This document shows positions 34,494 to 43,340 of a DNA stretch of 64,000 nucleotides, piece after piece (position 1 is the first letter of the stretch; each line of letters starts with the position of its first letter). The DNA comes from Arthrobacter echini. Its GTDB lineage: Bacteria; Actinomycetota; Actinomycetes; Actinomycetales; Micrococcaceae. Location: assembly GCF_004803505.1 (NCBI RefSeq), contig NZ_SSWH01000002.1, positions 219,305 through 283,304 on the forward strand. Reading direction: 5' to 3'. Position numbers and translations under genes: made by a program. The notes under the pieces are model-generated. The model was given only the letters and a program-made list of their open reading frames with translations. It ran no database searches and had not been told where the DNA came from.

Positions 34494-35660
34494 TCAGGAC
34501 GCCTCTGCCGCAACCCCGGCTGCCGCGGCGTCGAACCTGCTGGTGACATGCCCCACCAGGGCTTCGCGGTCCTCGAGGGGCAGGAATGCGGCATCGACGG
34601 CGTTGAGGGTGAGCTCGAGCAGATCGCCGAGGTCGTACCCGAAGGTGTCCACGAGCAGTTCGAACTCGCCCGTGAGCGTGACACCGCTCATCAACCGGTT
34701 GTCGGGATTGACGGTCACCTTGAACCCGAGCTGATAGAGCAGATCGAACGGGTGGGCGTCGATACCGGATCCGAAGGCCGCGATCGCGCCGGTCTGCAGG
34801 TTCGAGGACGGGCACAGCTCCAGCGGGATACCGCGATCGCGCACCCATGAGGCCAGCCGTCCGAGATCGGCGATGCCGATCTCCTGAGCCTCGGTCTGCT
34901 CCTCCTGGGCGGACTCCTCGATCTCGATGTCCTCCGCGATCCGCACGCCGTGCCCGAGGCGCAGTGCCCGCCCGGCCACGAGTGCGTCCTGGATGCTCTC
35001 CAGTCCCGCAGCCTCACCGGCGTGGATGGTCACCGGGAACTGCTCAGCGGCCAGGAAGGTGAAGGCATCCGCGAAACGGGAGGGGAGGAAGCCGTTCTCG
35101 GCTCCGGCGATGTCGAAGCCCACCGCACCCCTGTCGCGATGGCGCAGCGCCAGTTCGGCGATCTCCTGACCGCGGTCGGCGTGCCGCATCGCCGTGATGA
35201 GCTGACCCACCTGGATGATGCGACCTGCGGCGATCGCTGCGGCGGCCCCCGCCTCCAGACCCTCCTGGACCGCCTCGACCGCGTCGTCGAGACTCAGGCC
35301 CTGCCGGGTGTGCTGCTCGGGCGCCCAGCGCACCTCGCCGTAGACCACGCCGTCGAGTGCGAGATCCTCGACGAACTCCCGGGCCACCCTGATGAGGCCC
35401 TCGCGCGTCTGCATCACGGCGATCGTGTGGTCGAAGGTCTCGAGATAGCGCTCGAGGGAGCCCGAATCGGCCGACTCCCGGAACCAGGCACGCAGTGACT
35501 CCTGGTCGCCGGCCGGAAGATCATGACCGATCTCCGCTGCGAGTTCGAGGATGGTGGCCGGTCTCAGTCCGCCGTCGAGGTGGTCGTGGAGGGAGATCTT
35601 CGGCAGGGTCCGGATGTCGATGGCGGCGTCGGAAGCGGCCTCGTGCTGGGTCTGGGTCAC
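34494..35660 (-). CDS. add: Adenosine deaminase
   Basis: A 388-residue TIM-barrel zinc hydrolase converting adenosine and deoxyadenosine to inosine forms. Zinc ligands His25 and His27 lie in ISLHDHLDGGLRP; PVTIHAGEAAG holds the third histidine and catalytic glutamate; RLGHGVRI and NPDNRLMSG supply the remaining histidine and aspartates. It follows deoA by 16 bases. A TAGGGT box seven bases before the GTG could provide a weak internal promoter. Confidence 0.96.
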   Translation of the reverse strand: MTQTQHEAASDAAIDIRTLPKISLHDHLDGGLRPATILELAAEIGHDLPAGDQESLRAWFRESADSGSLERYLETFDHTIAVMQTREGLIRVAREFVEDLALDGVVYGEVRWAPEQHTRQGLSLDDAVEAVQEGLEAGAAAAIAAGRIIQVGQLITAMRHADRGQEIAELALRHRDRGAVGFDIAGAENGFLPSRFADAFTFLAAEQFPVTIHAGEAAGLESIQDALVAGRALRLGHGVRIAEDIEIEESAQEEQTEAQEIGIADLGRLASWVRDRGIPLELCPSSNLQTGAIAAFGSGIDAHPFDLLYQLGFKVTVNPDNRLMSGVTLTGEFELLVDTFGYDLGDLLELTLNAVDAAFLPLEDREALVGHVTSRFDAAAAGVAAEAS

Positions 35661-35676
35661 GCCTCCAACCCTACGC

Positions 35677-36963
35677 CTACGCGATGCGGTCGATGATGAG
35701 CTGCTGTGCCGGGCGTGAGCCCTCGGGGGCGATCACGACGGCGTCGGCCAGCGCCTCCCGCGCTCGGTCGAACTTCTCCGGGGTGTCGGTGAGCAGCGTC
35801 AGGAGGGGCTCACCGGCCCGGACGAACGCTCCGGGCTTCGCGTGCATCCGCACACCGGCCCCGGCCTGCACCCGGTCCTCCTTCCGCGCACGTCCGGCCC
35901 CCAGGCGCCAGGCCGCGACGCCCACGGACAGGGCGTCGAGTTCCACGAGGACGCCGTCGGCCGGTGCGAGGATCACCTCGGACTCCCGCGCCACCGGAAG
36001 GGCTGCGCGCGGGTCACCGCCCTGGGCCTCGATCATCGCGTTCCAGACGTCCATGGCGCGGCCGTCCCGCAGGGCGGCAGCCGGATCGGCGTCGTGCACG
36101 CCCGCGGCGGTGAGCATCTCCTCCGCGAGGCGCACGGTGAGTTCGACGACGTCGGCCGGACCCCCGCCGGCGAGGACCTCGACGGACTCCTCCACCTCGA
36201 TGGCGTTACCGGCGGTGAGACCGAGCGGGGTGCTCATGCCGGTCAGGAGCGCCACGGTGTTGACACCGGCGTCCTTCCCGAGGGCCACCATGGTCTCCGC
36301 GAGCTCACGCGCCTGGTCCACGTCCTTCATGAACGCGCCGCTGCCCACCTTGACGTCGAGCACGAGCGAACCGGTCCCCTCTGCGATCTTCTTGCTCATG
36401 ATCGAGGAGGCGATCAGCGGGATGGCCTCCACCGTGCCGGTGACGTCCCGCAGTGCGTAGAGCTTCTTGTCGGCCGGTGCCAGGCCGGTACCGGCGGCGC
36501 AGATCACCGCACCCACCTCGGCGAGCTGGCGCAGCATGTCCTCGTTGCTCAGGTACGCTTGCCAGCCCGGGATCGACTCCAGCTTGTCCAGTGTGCCTCC
36601 CGTGTGGCCGAGTCCCCGGCCGGAGAGCTGCGGCACGGCGACGCCGAACACGGCCACGAGCGGGGCGAGCGGCAGGGTGATCTTGTCGCCGACGCCTCCG
36701 GTGGAGTGCTTGTCGCTCGTGGGACGATCCAGGGTGGAGAAGTCCATGCGTTCCCCGGAGGCGATCATCGCGGCGGTCCAGCGCGAGATCTCCGCCCGGT
36801 CCATCCCGTTGAGCAGGATCGCCATGTTCAGGGCGGCCATCTGCTCGTCGGCGATCTCGCCGCGCGTGTAGGCGTCGATGGTCCAGTCGATCTGTTCGGG
36901 CGAGAGGGTTCCGCGATCGCGTTTGGTGCGGATGATGTCGACGGCGTCGAAGGCTTCGGTCAT
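35677..36963 (-). CDS. deoA: Thymidine phosphorylase
   Basis: A 428-residue phosphorylase splitting thymidine or deoxyuridine to base and deoxyribose-1-phosphate. The phosphate signature SDKHSTGGVGDKITL lies near residue 82, and the alpha domain begins IIRTKRDRGTLSPEQIDW. The C-terminal alpha/beta domain (GAGRARKEDRVQAGAGV) is intact. It belongs with cdd and add behind a BMP-type nucleoside importer, which makes a pyrimidine nucleoside role likely. Confidence 0.96.
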   Translation of the reverse strand: MTEAFDAVDIIRTKRDRGTLSPEQIDWTIDAYTRGEIADEQMAALNMAILLNGMDRAEISRWTAAMIASGERMDFSTLDRPTSDKHSTGGVGDKITLPLAPLVAVFGVAVPQLSGRGLGHTGGTLDKLESIPGWQAYLSNEDMLRQLAEVGAVICAAGTGLAPADKKLYALRDVTGTVEAIPLIASSIMSKKIAEGTGSLVLDVKVGSGAFMKDVDQARELAETMVALGKDAGVNTVALLTGMSTPLGLTAGNAIEVEESVEVLAGGGPADVVELTVRLAEEMLTAAGVHDADPAAALRDGRAMDVWNAMIEAQGGDPRAALPVARESEVILAPADGVLVELDALSVGVAAWRLGAGRARKEDRVQAGAGVRMHAKPGAFVRAGEPLLTLLTDTPEKFDRAREALADAVVIAPEGSRPAQQLIIDRIA

Positions 36964-37006
36964 GGGAGATCCCTCACGTAGTGGGTTGTCGATGGGTCTT
37001 CAGTGC

Positions 37007-37039
37007 GTCGGTGGTCCGTCGGTGGTCGGTCGGTGGTCA
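37007..37039. repeat. Three tandem 11-base repeats upstream of deoA
   Basis: GTCGGTGGTC followed by C, G or A is repeated three times without gaps (37007-37017, 37018-37028, 37029-37039) in the 109-base cdd-deoA gap. They could be operator iterons or simply slippage products. Confidence 0.75.
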
Positions 37040-37072
37040 GGGGCGTCGAGGGGATCCGGAGGAGCGCCCGGC

Positions 37073-37495
37073 TCATGCGAGGTGCTGGGGACCGAAGGCG
37101 TCGGGGAGCACCTCGTCCATGGTGCGGACACCACTGACGGTCATGAGCACCATGTCGGGTGCGCGGAACTCGTACAGCAGTTGCCGGCAGCGTCCGCACG
37201 GCATGAGGGTGTTGCCCTCGCCATCCACGCAGCTGAAGGCCCTGATGCGTCCGCCCCCGCTCATGGCGAGCGCACTGACGAGGGCGCACTCGGCGCAGAG
37301 CGTGAGTCCGTAGGAGGCGTTCTCCACGTTGCAGCCGGAGACGATCCGGCCGTCGTCGAGCAGTGCCGCAGCGCCCACCGGGAACTTAGAGTACGGCACG
37401 TAGGCGTGGGTCATCGCCTCCCTCGCCGTGGCGGCCAGGGCCTCCCACAAGGTGTCCTGGATGTCCTGCTCGCCGTGCGTCTCAGGCATCGTCAT
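37073..37495 (-). CDS. cdd: Cytidine deaminase
   Basis: A 140-residue tetrameric-type zinc deaminase turning cytidine into uridine. The active site Cys67-Ala-Glu69 (TLCAECALV) and zinc ligands Cys100 and Cys103 (MPCGRCRQLLYEF) are intact; the substrate site VPYSKFPVGAA and GCNVENASYGLT are canonical. The ATG at 37495 has AGGA about nine bases upstream, overlapping the stop of the preceding permease. It links the importer genes to deoA and add. Confidence 0.96.
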   Translation of the reverse strand: MTMPETHGEQDIQDTLWEALAATAREAMTHAYVPYSKFPVGAAALLDDGRIVSGCNVENASYGLTLCAECALVSALAMSGGGRIRAFSCVDGEGNTLMPCGRCRQLLYEFRAPDMVLMTVSGVRTMDEVLPDAFGPQHLA

Positions 37496-37506
37496 GAGCG
37501 TTTTTC

Positions 37507-38814
37507 CTAACCCTTGATGTAGGGGATGCCGCTGGCCCCCGGCGCCCGCGAACGGCCCACCAGACCGGCGACGGCGAAGACGGTCACGACATACGGCAGC
37601 ATGCGCAGGAACTGGTCGGGCACCGGTGTGCCGAGCAGGCTCAGGACGTTGGACAGATTCGTGGCGAAGCCGAAGAGCAGGGCCGCGAAGAACGCGCCGA
37701 TCGGGTTCCAGCGGCCGAAGATCAGGGCGGCGAGGGCGATGTACCCCTGGCCTGCCGTCATGTCCCGGCCGAAGCCGGAGACGGCCACGAGCGTGAAGAA
37801 GGCTCCGCCGATCCCGGCGACGACGCCGGCGAGGAGCACGTTCATGAACCGCATCCGGTTGACGTTCACACCGAGCGTGTCGGCGGCCTTGGGGTGCTCG
37901 CCGACCGCGCGGGTCCGCAGGCCCCAGCGCGAGTGGTAGAGCGCCACGTAGACGACGGCGACCGCGATGTACATCAGGTAGCCCACGATGGTCTGTTCGA
38001 ACAGGATGGGACCGATCACCGGGATGTCGGCGAGGATGGGGATCCTGATCACCGGCAGGCGCGGGGGCGAGTTCCACCGCTGGGAGTCCTCGCTGAGCAC
38101 CGCGGAGAAGAGGAAGCCGGTGAGCCCGGACACCAGCACGTTCAGCACGACGCCGACGATCACCTGGTTCACCAGGTAGCGGATGCTGAAGATCGCCAGG
38201 ACGAGCGAGACGAGCACGCCGGCCACGGCCGCCGCGAGGAGCCCGATGAAGGCGCTGCCCGAGAGCGAGCCGGCGACGGCGGCGGCGAACGCGCCGAACA
38301 GGAGCTGACCCTCGATGGCGATGTTGACGACGCCGGAGCGTTCACAGAGCACGCCCGAGAGCGAACCGAAGATCAGCGGGACCGCCAGGGTGACGGATCC
38401 TGCGAGGAGTCCGTAGAGGGCGACGTTCGGCGTGCGTGCGCTGCCCACCACCCAGGTGAGGAAGGCGACGAGGAACAGGAGGGCGAAGACAGCGATCAGC
38501 CAGGTGGGCGTCCTCACCGCTGCACGGGTCAGCAGGACGGCGATGGCGGCCAGGGCGAGCATCGCGAGCGCGCAGCTCCACCCCACGATCGGCGCCGACA
38601 CCACGATGGAGGGTAGAACGATCGCATCGCTCGACTGCGAGAGCCGGAAGGTGACGCTGTTCCCGGGCGCTCCGAGGGCGAACACGACGAGGCTCACCAG
38701 TGCCACGACGGAGAGGATGATCGGGTTCTTCCAGCTGCGCACGCTCGCCGTGCCGGTGCCGCCGATCCCGGTGCCCGGGGTGCCTGCCGTGGTTGCTGTG
38801 GTTGCTGTGCTCAT
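37507..38814 (-). CDS. Nucleoside ABC importer permease (second subunit)
   Basis: A 435-residue permease of the BPD_transp_2 family with about ten helices, N-terminal Gly/Thr-rich lead, the SGVLCERSGVVNIAIEGQLL motif near residue 158, and the coupling-helix stretch WGLRTRAVGEHPKAADTLGV. It pairs with the permease encoded upstream, whose stop it overlaps by four bases. Equivalent subunits serve BMP-dependent guanosine or general nucleoside transporters. Confidence 0.93.
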   Translation of the reverse strand: MSTATTATTAGTPGTGIGGTGTASVRSWKNPIILSVVALVSLVVFALGAPGNSVTFRLSQSSDAIVLPSIVVSAPIVGWSCALAMLALAAIAVLLTRAAVRTPTWLIAVFALLFLVAFLTWVVGSARTPNVALYGLLAGSVTLAVPLIFGSLSGVLCERSGVVNIAIEGQLLFGAFAAAVAGSLSGSAFIGLLAAAVAGVLVSLVLAIFSIRYLVNQVIVGVVLNVLVSGLTGFLFSAVLSEDSQRWNSPPRLPVIRIPILADIPVIGPILFEQTIVGYLMYIAVAVVYVALYHSRWGLRTRAVGEHPKAADTLGVNVNRMRFMNVLLAGVVAGIGGAFFTLVAVSGFGRDMTAGQGYIALAALIFGRWNPIGAFFAALLFGFATNLSNVLSLLGTPVPDQFLRMLPYVVTVFAVAGLVGRSRAPGASGIPYIKG

Positions 38815-40235
38815 GCTGCGGCTCCGGTCGAGGCTGGCGTGCGGGTCGGGGTGCCCTTGTTCTTCTTCCCACGCTTCCCGGTGCTCTCGGCCCCGGGCAC
38901 CGGGAGACGGAAGAGCGCGCGGACGAGCGGAGGAGCCGCGATGAACAGGACGATCAGCGACTGCACCACGAGGACGATGTCGATGCTCGTCCCGGTGGAG
39001 GCCTGCATGGTGACTCCCCCGGCCCGGAACGCGCCGAACAGGACGCCGGCCGCGAAGGTACCCCAGGGCGAGGAGCGCCCGAGCAGCGCGACGGTGATCG
39101 CGTCGAACCCGAAGCTCGCCGCGACACCCGAGGTCAGGACCTGCTCTGTGCCGGACACCTGGGCCACACCCGCCAGACCGGCGAGGGCTCCCGCGATGGC
39201 CATCGCGAGGATGTAGCCCCTGCTCACACTGATGCCGGCGGTACGCGCCGCGCTCGCATTGGCACCGACGGCCCGGAGTTCGAAGCCCACCGTGGAGCGG
39301 TTCAGGAGCCACCACACGAAGACCGTCGCCACCACCGCGACCACGAACCCCCAGTGCAGGCGGAATGCGGAACCCAGCAGCAGCGGGTACACGGCCGTGG
39401 AATCGAGCTGCGGGCTGATGGGATTCGTGGATCCCGGCCGCTGGAACGCGGGAGTGCTCAGGAAGTACAGCACCAGATTCGTGGCGATGTAGTTGAACAT
39501 GATGGTGAGAATGACCTCGTGGGCGCCGGTTCGCGCCTTGAGGACTCCCACCAGCCCGGCCCACACGGCACCGCCGACCATGCCCGCGAGAACGACGAGC
39601 AGCAGGTGCACCCCCGCCGGCAGGTGGAGGGTGAAGCCCACCCAGGCGGCGAACGTCGCGCCGATGAGGATCTGACCCTGCGCACCGATGTTGAACAGTC
39701 CTGCCCGGAAGGCCAGCGCAACGCCGAGCCCCGCGCAGATCAGCGGTGTCGCCACCGTGAGCGTCTGCGTCAGCGGGTAGATCACGCTCGTGAAGGAGGT
39801 GCCCCTGACGTTGATCACGGAACCCTGGAACAGGGCGACGTACGCGTTGGACGCAGCGGACCACGCCGCCGACAGCGTGTCCAGCGGGCGGGTGAAGAAG
39901 TACGACGACGCCCGGGCGACCTCGGGATCGGTCACTGCGATCAGGATGCCGCCCAGGATCAGGGACAGCACCACGGACAAGAAGGCGACCAGCGCACTGC
40001 CCGTCATGACCCGGTACAGGAGCGAGCGCTCCTGTGGGTCCGATTCCGGATCGGTTTCCGGCTCGGGAACGGGCGCCGTGGCCTCGGCGGCGGGAGGCGG
40101 GAGCTCTCCGTCGGCGGTCTCCGTGGCCTCCTGCACGCGCCGCTCGTCCTGCTCCGAGTTCTCCCTGGCCGCCCGGCGGCTCGACGCGGAATTACCGGAA
40201 GCCGGTGCTGGTGGGTTCTCGTCCTGCGGGCTCAC
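38811..40235 (-). CDS. Nucleoside ABC importer permease (first subunit)
   Basis: A 474-residue permease with about 70 polar, Glu/Pro-rich N-terminal residues, then roughly ten helices. Family stretches: GLGVALAFRAGLFNIGAQGQ and the coupling segment GFELRAVGANASAARTAGIS. It starts by a four-base overlap with the ATPase gene and ends by a four-base overlap with the next permease, so all three are translated as a unit. The two permeases form the heteromeric channel. Confidence 0.93.
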   Translation of the reverse strand: MSPQDENPPAPASGNSASSRRAARENSEQDERRVQEATETADGELPPPAAEATAPVPEPETDPESDPQERSLLYRVMTGSALVAFLSVVLSLILGGILIAVTDPEVARASSYFFTRPLDTLSAAWSAASNAYVALFQGSVINVRGTSFTSVIYPLTQTLTVATPLICAGLGVALAFRAGLFNIGAQGQILIGATFAAWVGFTLHLPAGVHLLLVVLAGMVGGAVWAGLVGVLKARTGAHEVILTIMFNYIATNLVLYFLSTPAFQRPGSTNPISPQLDSTAVYPLLLGSAFRLHWGFVVAVVATVFVWWLLNRSTVGFELRAVGANASAARTAGISVSRGYILAMAIAGALAGLAGVAQVSGTEQVLTSGVAASFGFDAITVALLGRSSPWGTFAAGVLFGAFRAGGVTMQASTGTSIDIVLVVQSLIVLFIAAPPLVRALFRLPVPGAESTGKRGKKNKGTPTRTPASTGAAA

Positions 40236-41776
40236 AGGTTTCCTCCTTGGACGTCGTGTACCTGGGCCAGCGCTTCGTCGGCGGACATACCGGCCATCAT
40301 GAGCCCGAGGACATCACGCGAGACCGTGCCGGGCATGATGCCCATGAGGCGCCCGCGGTAGAGCACGGCGATGCGGTCGGCGAGCTCCAGCACCTCGTCG
40401 AGCTCCGTGGAGACGATGACGACCGGCGTCCCGCCGTCGCGCTCGGCGATGATGCGCCGGTGCAGGAACTCGATGGATCCGACGTCGACCCCGCGCGTGG
40501 GCTGCGAGGCGATGAACAGCTTGAGGGGGCGCGAGAGCTCGCGCGCCATCACGACCTTCTGCTGATTGCCGCCCGAGAGCGTTCCGGCCGGGGACGACGC
40601 CGACTGCGTGCGGACGTCGAACTCCGCGATCTTCTCGTCGGCGTTCTGTGCGACAGCAGCGGGCGACATGGACAGGCCTCTGGCGAAGGGGGCGGCGTCG
40701 TAGCGATTGAGGACGAGATTCTCGGCGACGGAGAAGGTGCCGACGAGTCCTTCGACGCTGCGGTCCTCCGGAACGAATCCGACGCCCGCCGAGATGATCT
40801 CCTTCACGCTGCGGCCCACGAGTTCGGTGCCTCCGAGGGTGATCGAGCCGCTCACATGGTCCTGCAAGCCGAGGATCGCCTCGGTGAGCTCCGTCTGGCC
40901 GTTGCCCTGGACGCCGGCGACGGCGAGGATCTCGCCGTCGGCGACGTCGAAGCTCAGACCGTCCACCACGCGCTGGCCGTTGGCGGCCTGCACCACGAGG
41001 TCGCGGACCCGGAAGCTCACCTCACCGGGCACGGCCGGCGCCTTGTCGAGGCTCAGGCTGACCGACCTGCCCACCATGAGGGAGGCGAGCTCCGTGGTCG
41101 AGGCACTGGGGTCGGCCGTGGCCACGACCTTGCCGCGGCGGATCACGGTGATCACGTGGGAGACGGCCTTCACCTCGCGCAGCTTGTGGGAGATGAAGAC
41201 GATCGACTTCCCGTCCTTCGTGAGCTGACCCATGATCCCGAGGAGTTCGTCGGTCTCCTTCGGAGTCAGTACAGCCGTCGGTTCGTCGAGGATCAGCACC
41301 TCGGCGTCGCGCACCAGTGCCTTGATGATCTCCACGCGCTGCTGCACGCCCACCGGGAGGTCCTCGACCACCGCGTCGGGGTCGACGGCGAACCCGTACT
41401 GGTCGGAGATCTCCCGGATGCGCTCGCGCGTGCGGGAGAGATTGAGCAGACCCGCCCCCCGCGTGGTCTCGTTGCCGAGGGCTACGTTCTCGGCAACGGT
41501 GAAGACCGGGACGAGCATGAAGTGCTGGTGCACCATGCCGATCCCCGCTGCCATGGCCTCACCGGGACCCTTGAAGCTCACGCGCTCGTCGTCGACGCGG
41601 ATCTCGCCCTCCGTCGGGTCGTACAGCCCGTAGAGGACGTTCATGAGCGTGGACTTCCCGGCGCCGTTCTCCCCGAGCAGACTGTGGACCTGCCCCGGCT
41701 CCACGACCAGATCGATGTGATCGTTGGCCACGAACGTCCCGAAGCGCTTCGTGATGCCGATCAGTTCGAGCTTCAC
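40232..41776 (-). CDS. Nucleoside ABC importer ATPase with two ABC domains
   Basis: A 514-residue double ATPase of the carbohydrate/nucleoside uptake class. Domain 1 has Walker A LLGENGAGKSTLMNVLYG and Walker B VLILDEPTAVLTP; domain 2 has the signature TLSGGNQQKVVMARELSR but a degenerate Walker A (AVAGVQGNGQTELTEA), typical for this class, where one site is impaired. It accompanies BMP-type binding proteins (YufO/NupA-like systems). A 19-base-pair stem separates it from the binding-protein gene. Confidence 0.94.
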   Translation of the reverse strand: MKLELIGITKRFGTFVANDHIDLVVEPGQVHSLLGENGAGKSTLMNVLYGLYDPTEGEIRVDDERVSFKGPGEAMAAGIGMVHQHFMLVPVFTVAENVALGNETTRGAGLLNLSRTRERIREISDQYGFAVDPDAVVEDLPVGVQQRVEIIKALVRDAEVLILDEPTAVLTPKETDELLGIMGQLTKDGKSIVFISHKLREVKAVSHVITVIRRGKVVATADPSASTTELASLMVGRSVSLSLDKAPAVPGEVSFRVRDLVVQAANGQRVVDGLSFDVADGEILAVAGVQGNGQTELTEAILGLQDHVSGSITLGGTELVGRSVKEIISAGVGFVPEDRSVEGLVGTFSVAENLVLNRYDAAPFARGLSMSPAAVAQNADEKIAEFDVRTQSASSPAGTLSGGNQQKVVMARELSRPLKLFIASQPTRGVDVGSIEFLHRRIIAERDGGTPVVIVSTELDEVLELADRIAVLYRGRLMGIMPGTVSRDVLGLMMAGMSADEALAQVHDVQGGNL

Positions 41777-41883
41777 ACCTCAACCAGCCTGTTCTGTCGT
41801 ACTTCTGTTGTCTTGGGACCGCCGCTGCCCTGGGGCTTCCCGGGTCTGCGCCGGTGTGGTGTCGACGATCCCGGGCGGAGCGA

Positions 41884-41938
41884 CGCAGAACCGCCCTCGT
41901 CCTCGCGTGGTCCTTGCGGGGACGAGGGCGGTTCTGCG
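41884..41938. repeat. 19-base-pair inverted repeat between BMP and ATPase genes
   Basis: Positions 41884-41902 pair perfectly with 41920-41938 around a 17-base loop, about a dozen bases past the BMP stop. No U tract follows on the minus strand, so it may stabilise the upstream mRNA or partly terminate, lowering ATPase expression relative to the binding protein. Confidence 0.8.
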
Positions 41939-41949
41939 CCGGTGACGGA

Positions 41950-43059
41950 CTACTGGGGGCTGGCAGCCGAATCCACGGTGATGTCACCGGAGATGATCTG
42001 CGCCTCCAGGTCGTCGAGCGTGGTCTGCAGCTCGGCCGGCACATTGGCCTCCTGGTCGTGGAACGGCGCAAGCGCGACACCGCCGTTCTCCAGGGTGCCC
42101 ACGTACGGGCTGTTGTCGAACTCGCCGTCGACGTCGTTGGTGATGACCTCCTCGACGGCGTCGCCCATGAGCTTCATGACGGAGGTGAGGATGAACTCCT
42201 GACCCTTGCCCGCGGTCTCGTAGCCGTCCGAATCCACCCAGACAGCCTTCACGTCCTCGCCTGCCGCGTTGGCCTCGATCACGGCATCGAGCGTGCCGGA
42301 GCCCACCGGGCCCGCGACGGGCATGATGATGTCCGCGCCCTCGTTGATGAAGTTCTGGGTGTTGGTCTTGCCCGCGGCTGCATCCTCGAAGTTCCCGATG
42401 AAGGTGCCGTTCTGGCTGTCCTGATCCCACCCGAGGAGCTCGACGTCGCCGTCGTTCTCCTCGTTGTAGTAGTCGACGCCCTCGGCGAAGCCGTCCATGA
42501 AGATGGTCACGGTCGGGATGTTGACCCCGCCGTAGGTGGCCACCGTGCCCGTCTCGGTCGTCGCGGCGGCGGCGTACCCGGCCAGGAAGGCGGCTTCGGC
42601 CGTGTCGTAGATGATCGGCTTGACGTTCGGCAGGTCGATCGAATTGTCGTCGATGATTGCGAAGTTCGTCTCGGTGTTCGCCTCAGCGGTGTCCCTCGTG
42701 GTGTCGGCGAGTAGGAACCCGACCGTGATGATCAGGTTGCAGCCGTCCGCGACCATCGCGTCCACGTTGGGTCCGAAGTCGGTCTGTGCCTGCGACTCGG
42801 CCTCGTTGGTCTGGATGCCCAGATCGCTCTGGGCCATCTGCAGACCCTCGTAGCTGGACTGGTTGAACGAGCGATCGTCGAATCCGCCCGAGTCCGAGAC
42901 GATGCAGCCGAGGTAGTCGGGGTTCGCCCCGGCCTCGGACCCGCCGGAGGCGTCCTCGGCGGGCGGCGCGCCGCAGCCGGACAGGACGAGGGCCGATGCG
43001 CCGAGGACGGCGGCCGACAGGCCGGTTCCACGTGAGAACCTGCTCAGTGAGTTCTTCAA
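41950..43059 (-). CDS. BMP-family nucleoside-binding lipoprotein
   Basis: A 369-residue lipoprotein of the BMP/PnrA family, which binds purine or general nucleosides outside the membrane. Lipobox LVLSGC places the lipidated cysteine at residue 29, followed by a short Ala/Gly/Glu linker. The binding domain shows CIVSDSGGFDDRSFNQSSYEG and IFMDGFAEGVDYYNEEN. I chose the TTG at 43059 because GGAGG lies five bases upstream and it opens directly onto KNSLSRFSRG of the signal peptide. First gene of the nucleoside uptake and salvage operon. Confidence 0.93.
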   Translation of the reverse strand: MKNSLSRFSRGTGLSAAVLGASALVLSGCGAPPAEDASGGSEAGANPDYLGCIVSDSGGFDDRSFNQSSYEGLQMAQSDLGIQTNEAESQAQTDFGPNVDAMVADGCNLIITVGFLLADTTRDTAEANTETNFAIIDDNSIDLPNVKPIIYDTAEAAFLAGYAAAATTETGTVATYGGVNIPTVTIFMDGFAEGVDYYNEENDGDVELLGWDQDSQNGTFIGNFEDAAAGKTNTQNFINEGADIIMPVAGPVGSGTLDAVIEANAAGEDVKAVWVDSDGYETAGKGQEFILTSVMKLMGDAVEEVITNDVDGEFDNSPYVGTLENGGVALAPFHDQEANVPAELQTTLDDLEAQIISGDITVDSAASPQ

Positions 43060-43148
43060 AATGCCTCCAGGAAGAGAAGTACGCCACGGGGACGAATACC
43101 AGTGAGTGTCCATCACGGGTCGCATGGGATCCGAGGCTCTGTTGTCAC

Positions 43149-43163
43149 TGACATGGGGTGTCA
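43149..43163. promoter_or_regulatory. Inverted repeat upstream of the nucleoside operon
   Basis: TGACA and TGTCA arms flank TGGGG (43149-43163), about 90 bases upstream of the BMP start. Operator-like in size and symmetry; no regulator is identifiable. The rest of the 281-base gap 43060-43340 shows no gene. Confidence 0.3.
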
Positions 43164-43340
43164 TTGCATTGTCGTGGCGCCGCGACAGCGTCGATGCAGC
43201 ACGTATGCCAACATCCTAAGGCTATGGTGACGTGGAGCACGACACCGGGAGCTTCGCGTGGCGCGCCGATCGTTCGGAGTTCCTCGGGCAGGACGATCTC
43301 AGGTTCCCAGTGCCCGTTGCCTCTCAGTGCCCGTTGCCTC

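Noticed and set aside
37507-39864. Apparent fusion of both nucleoside permeases into one 785-codon frame
   Set aside because: The upstream part is the wrong frame of the first permease. The ATG at 38814 in an ATGA overlap gives a normal second permease.
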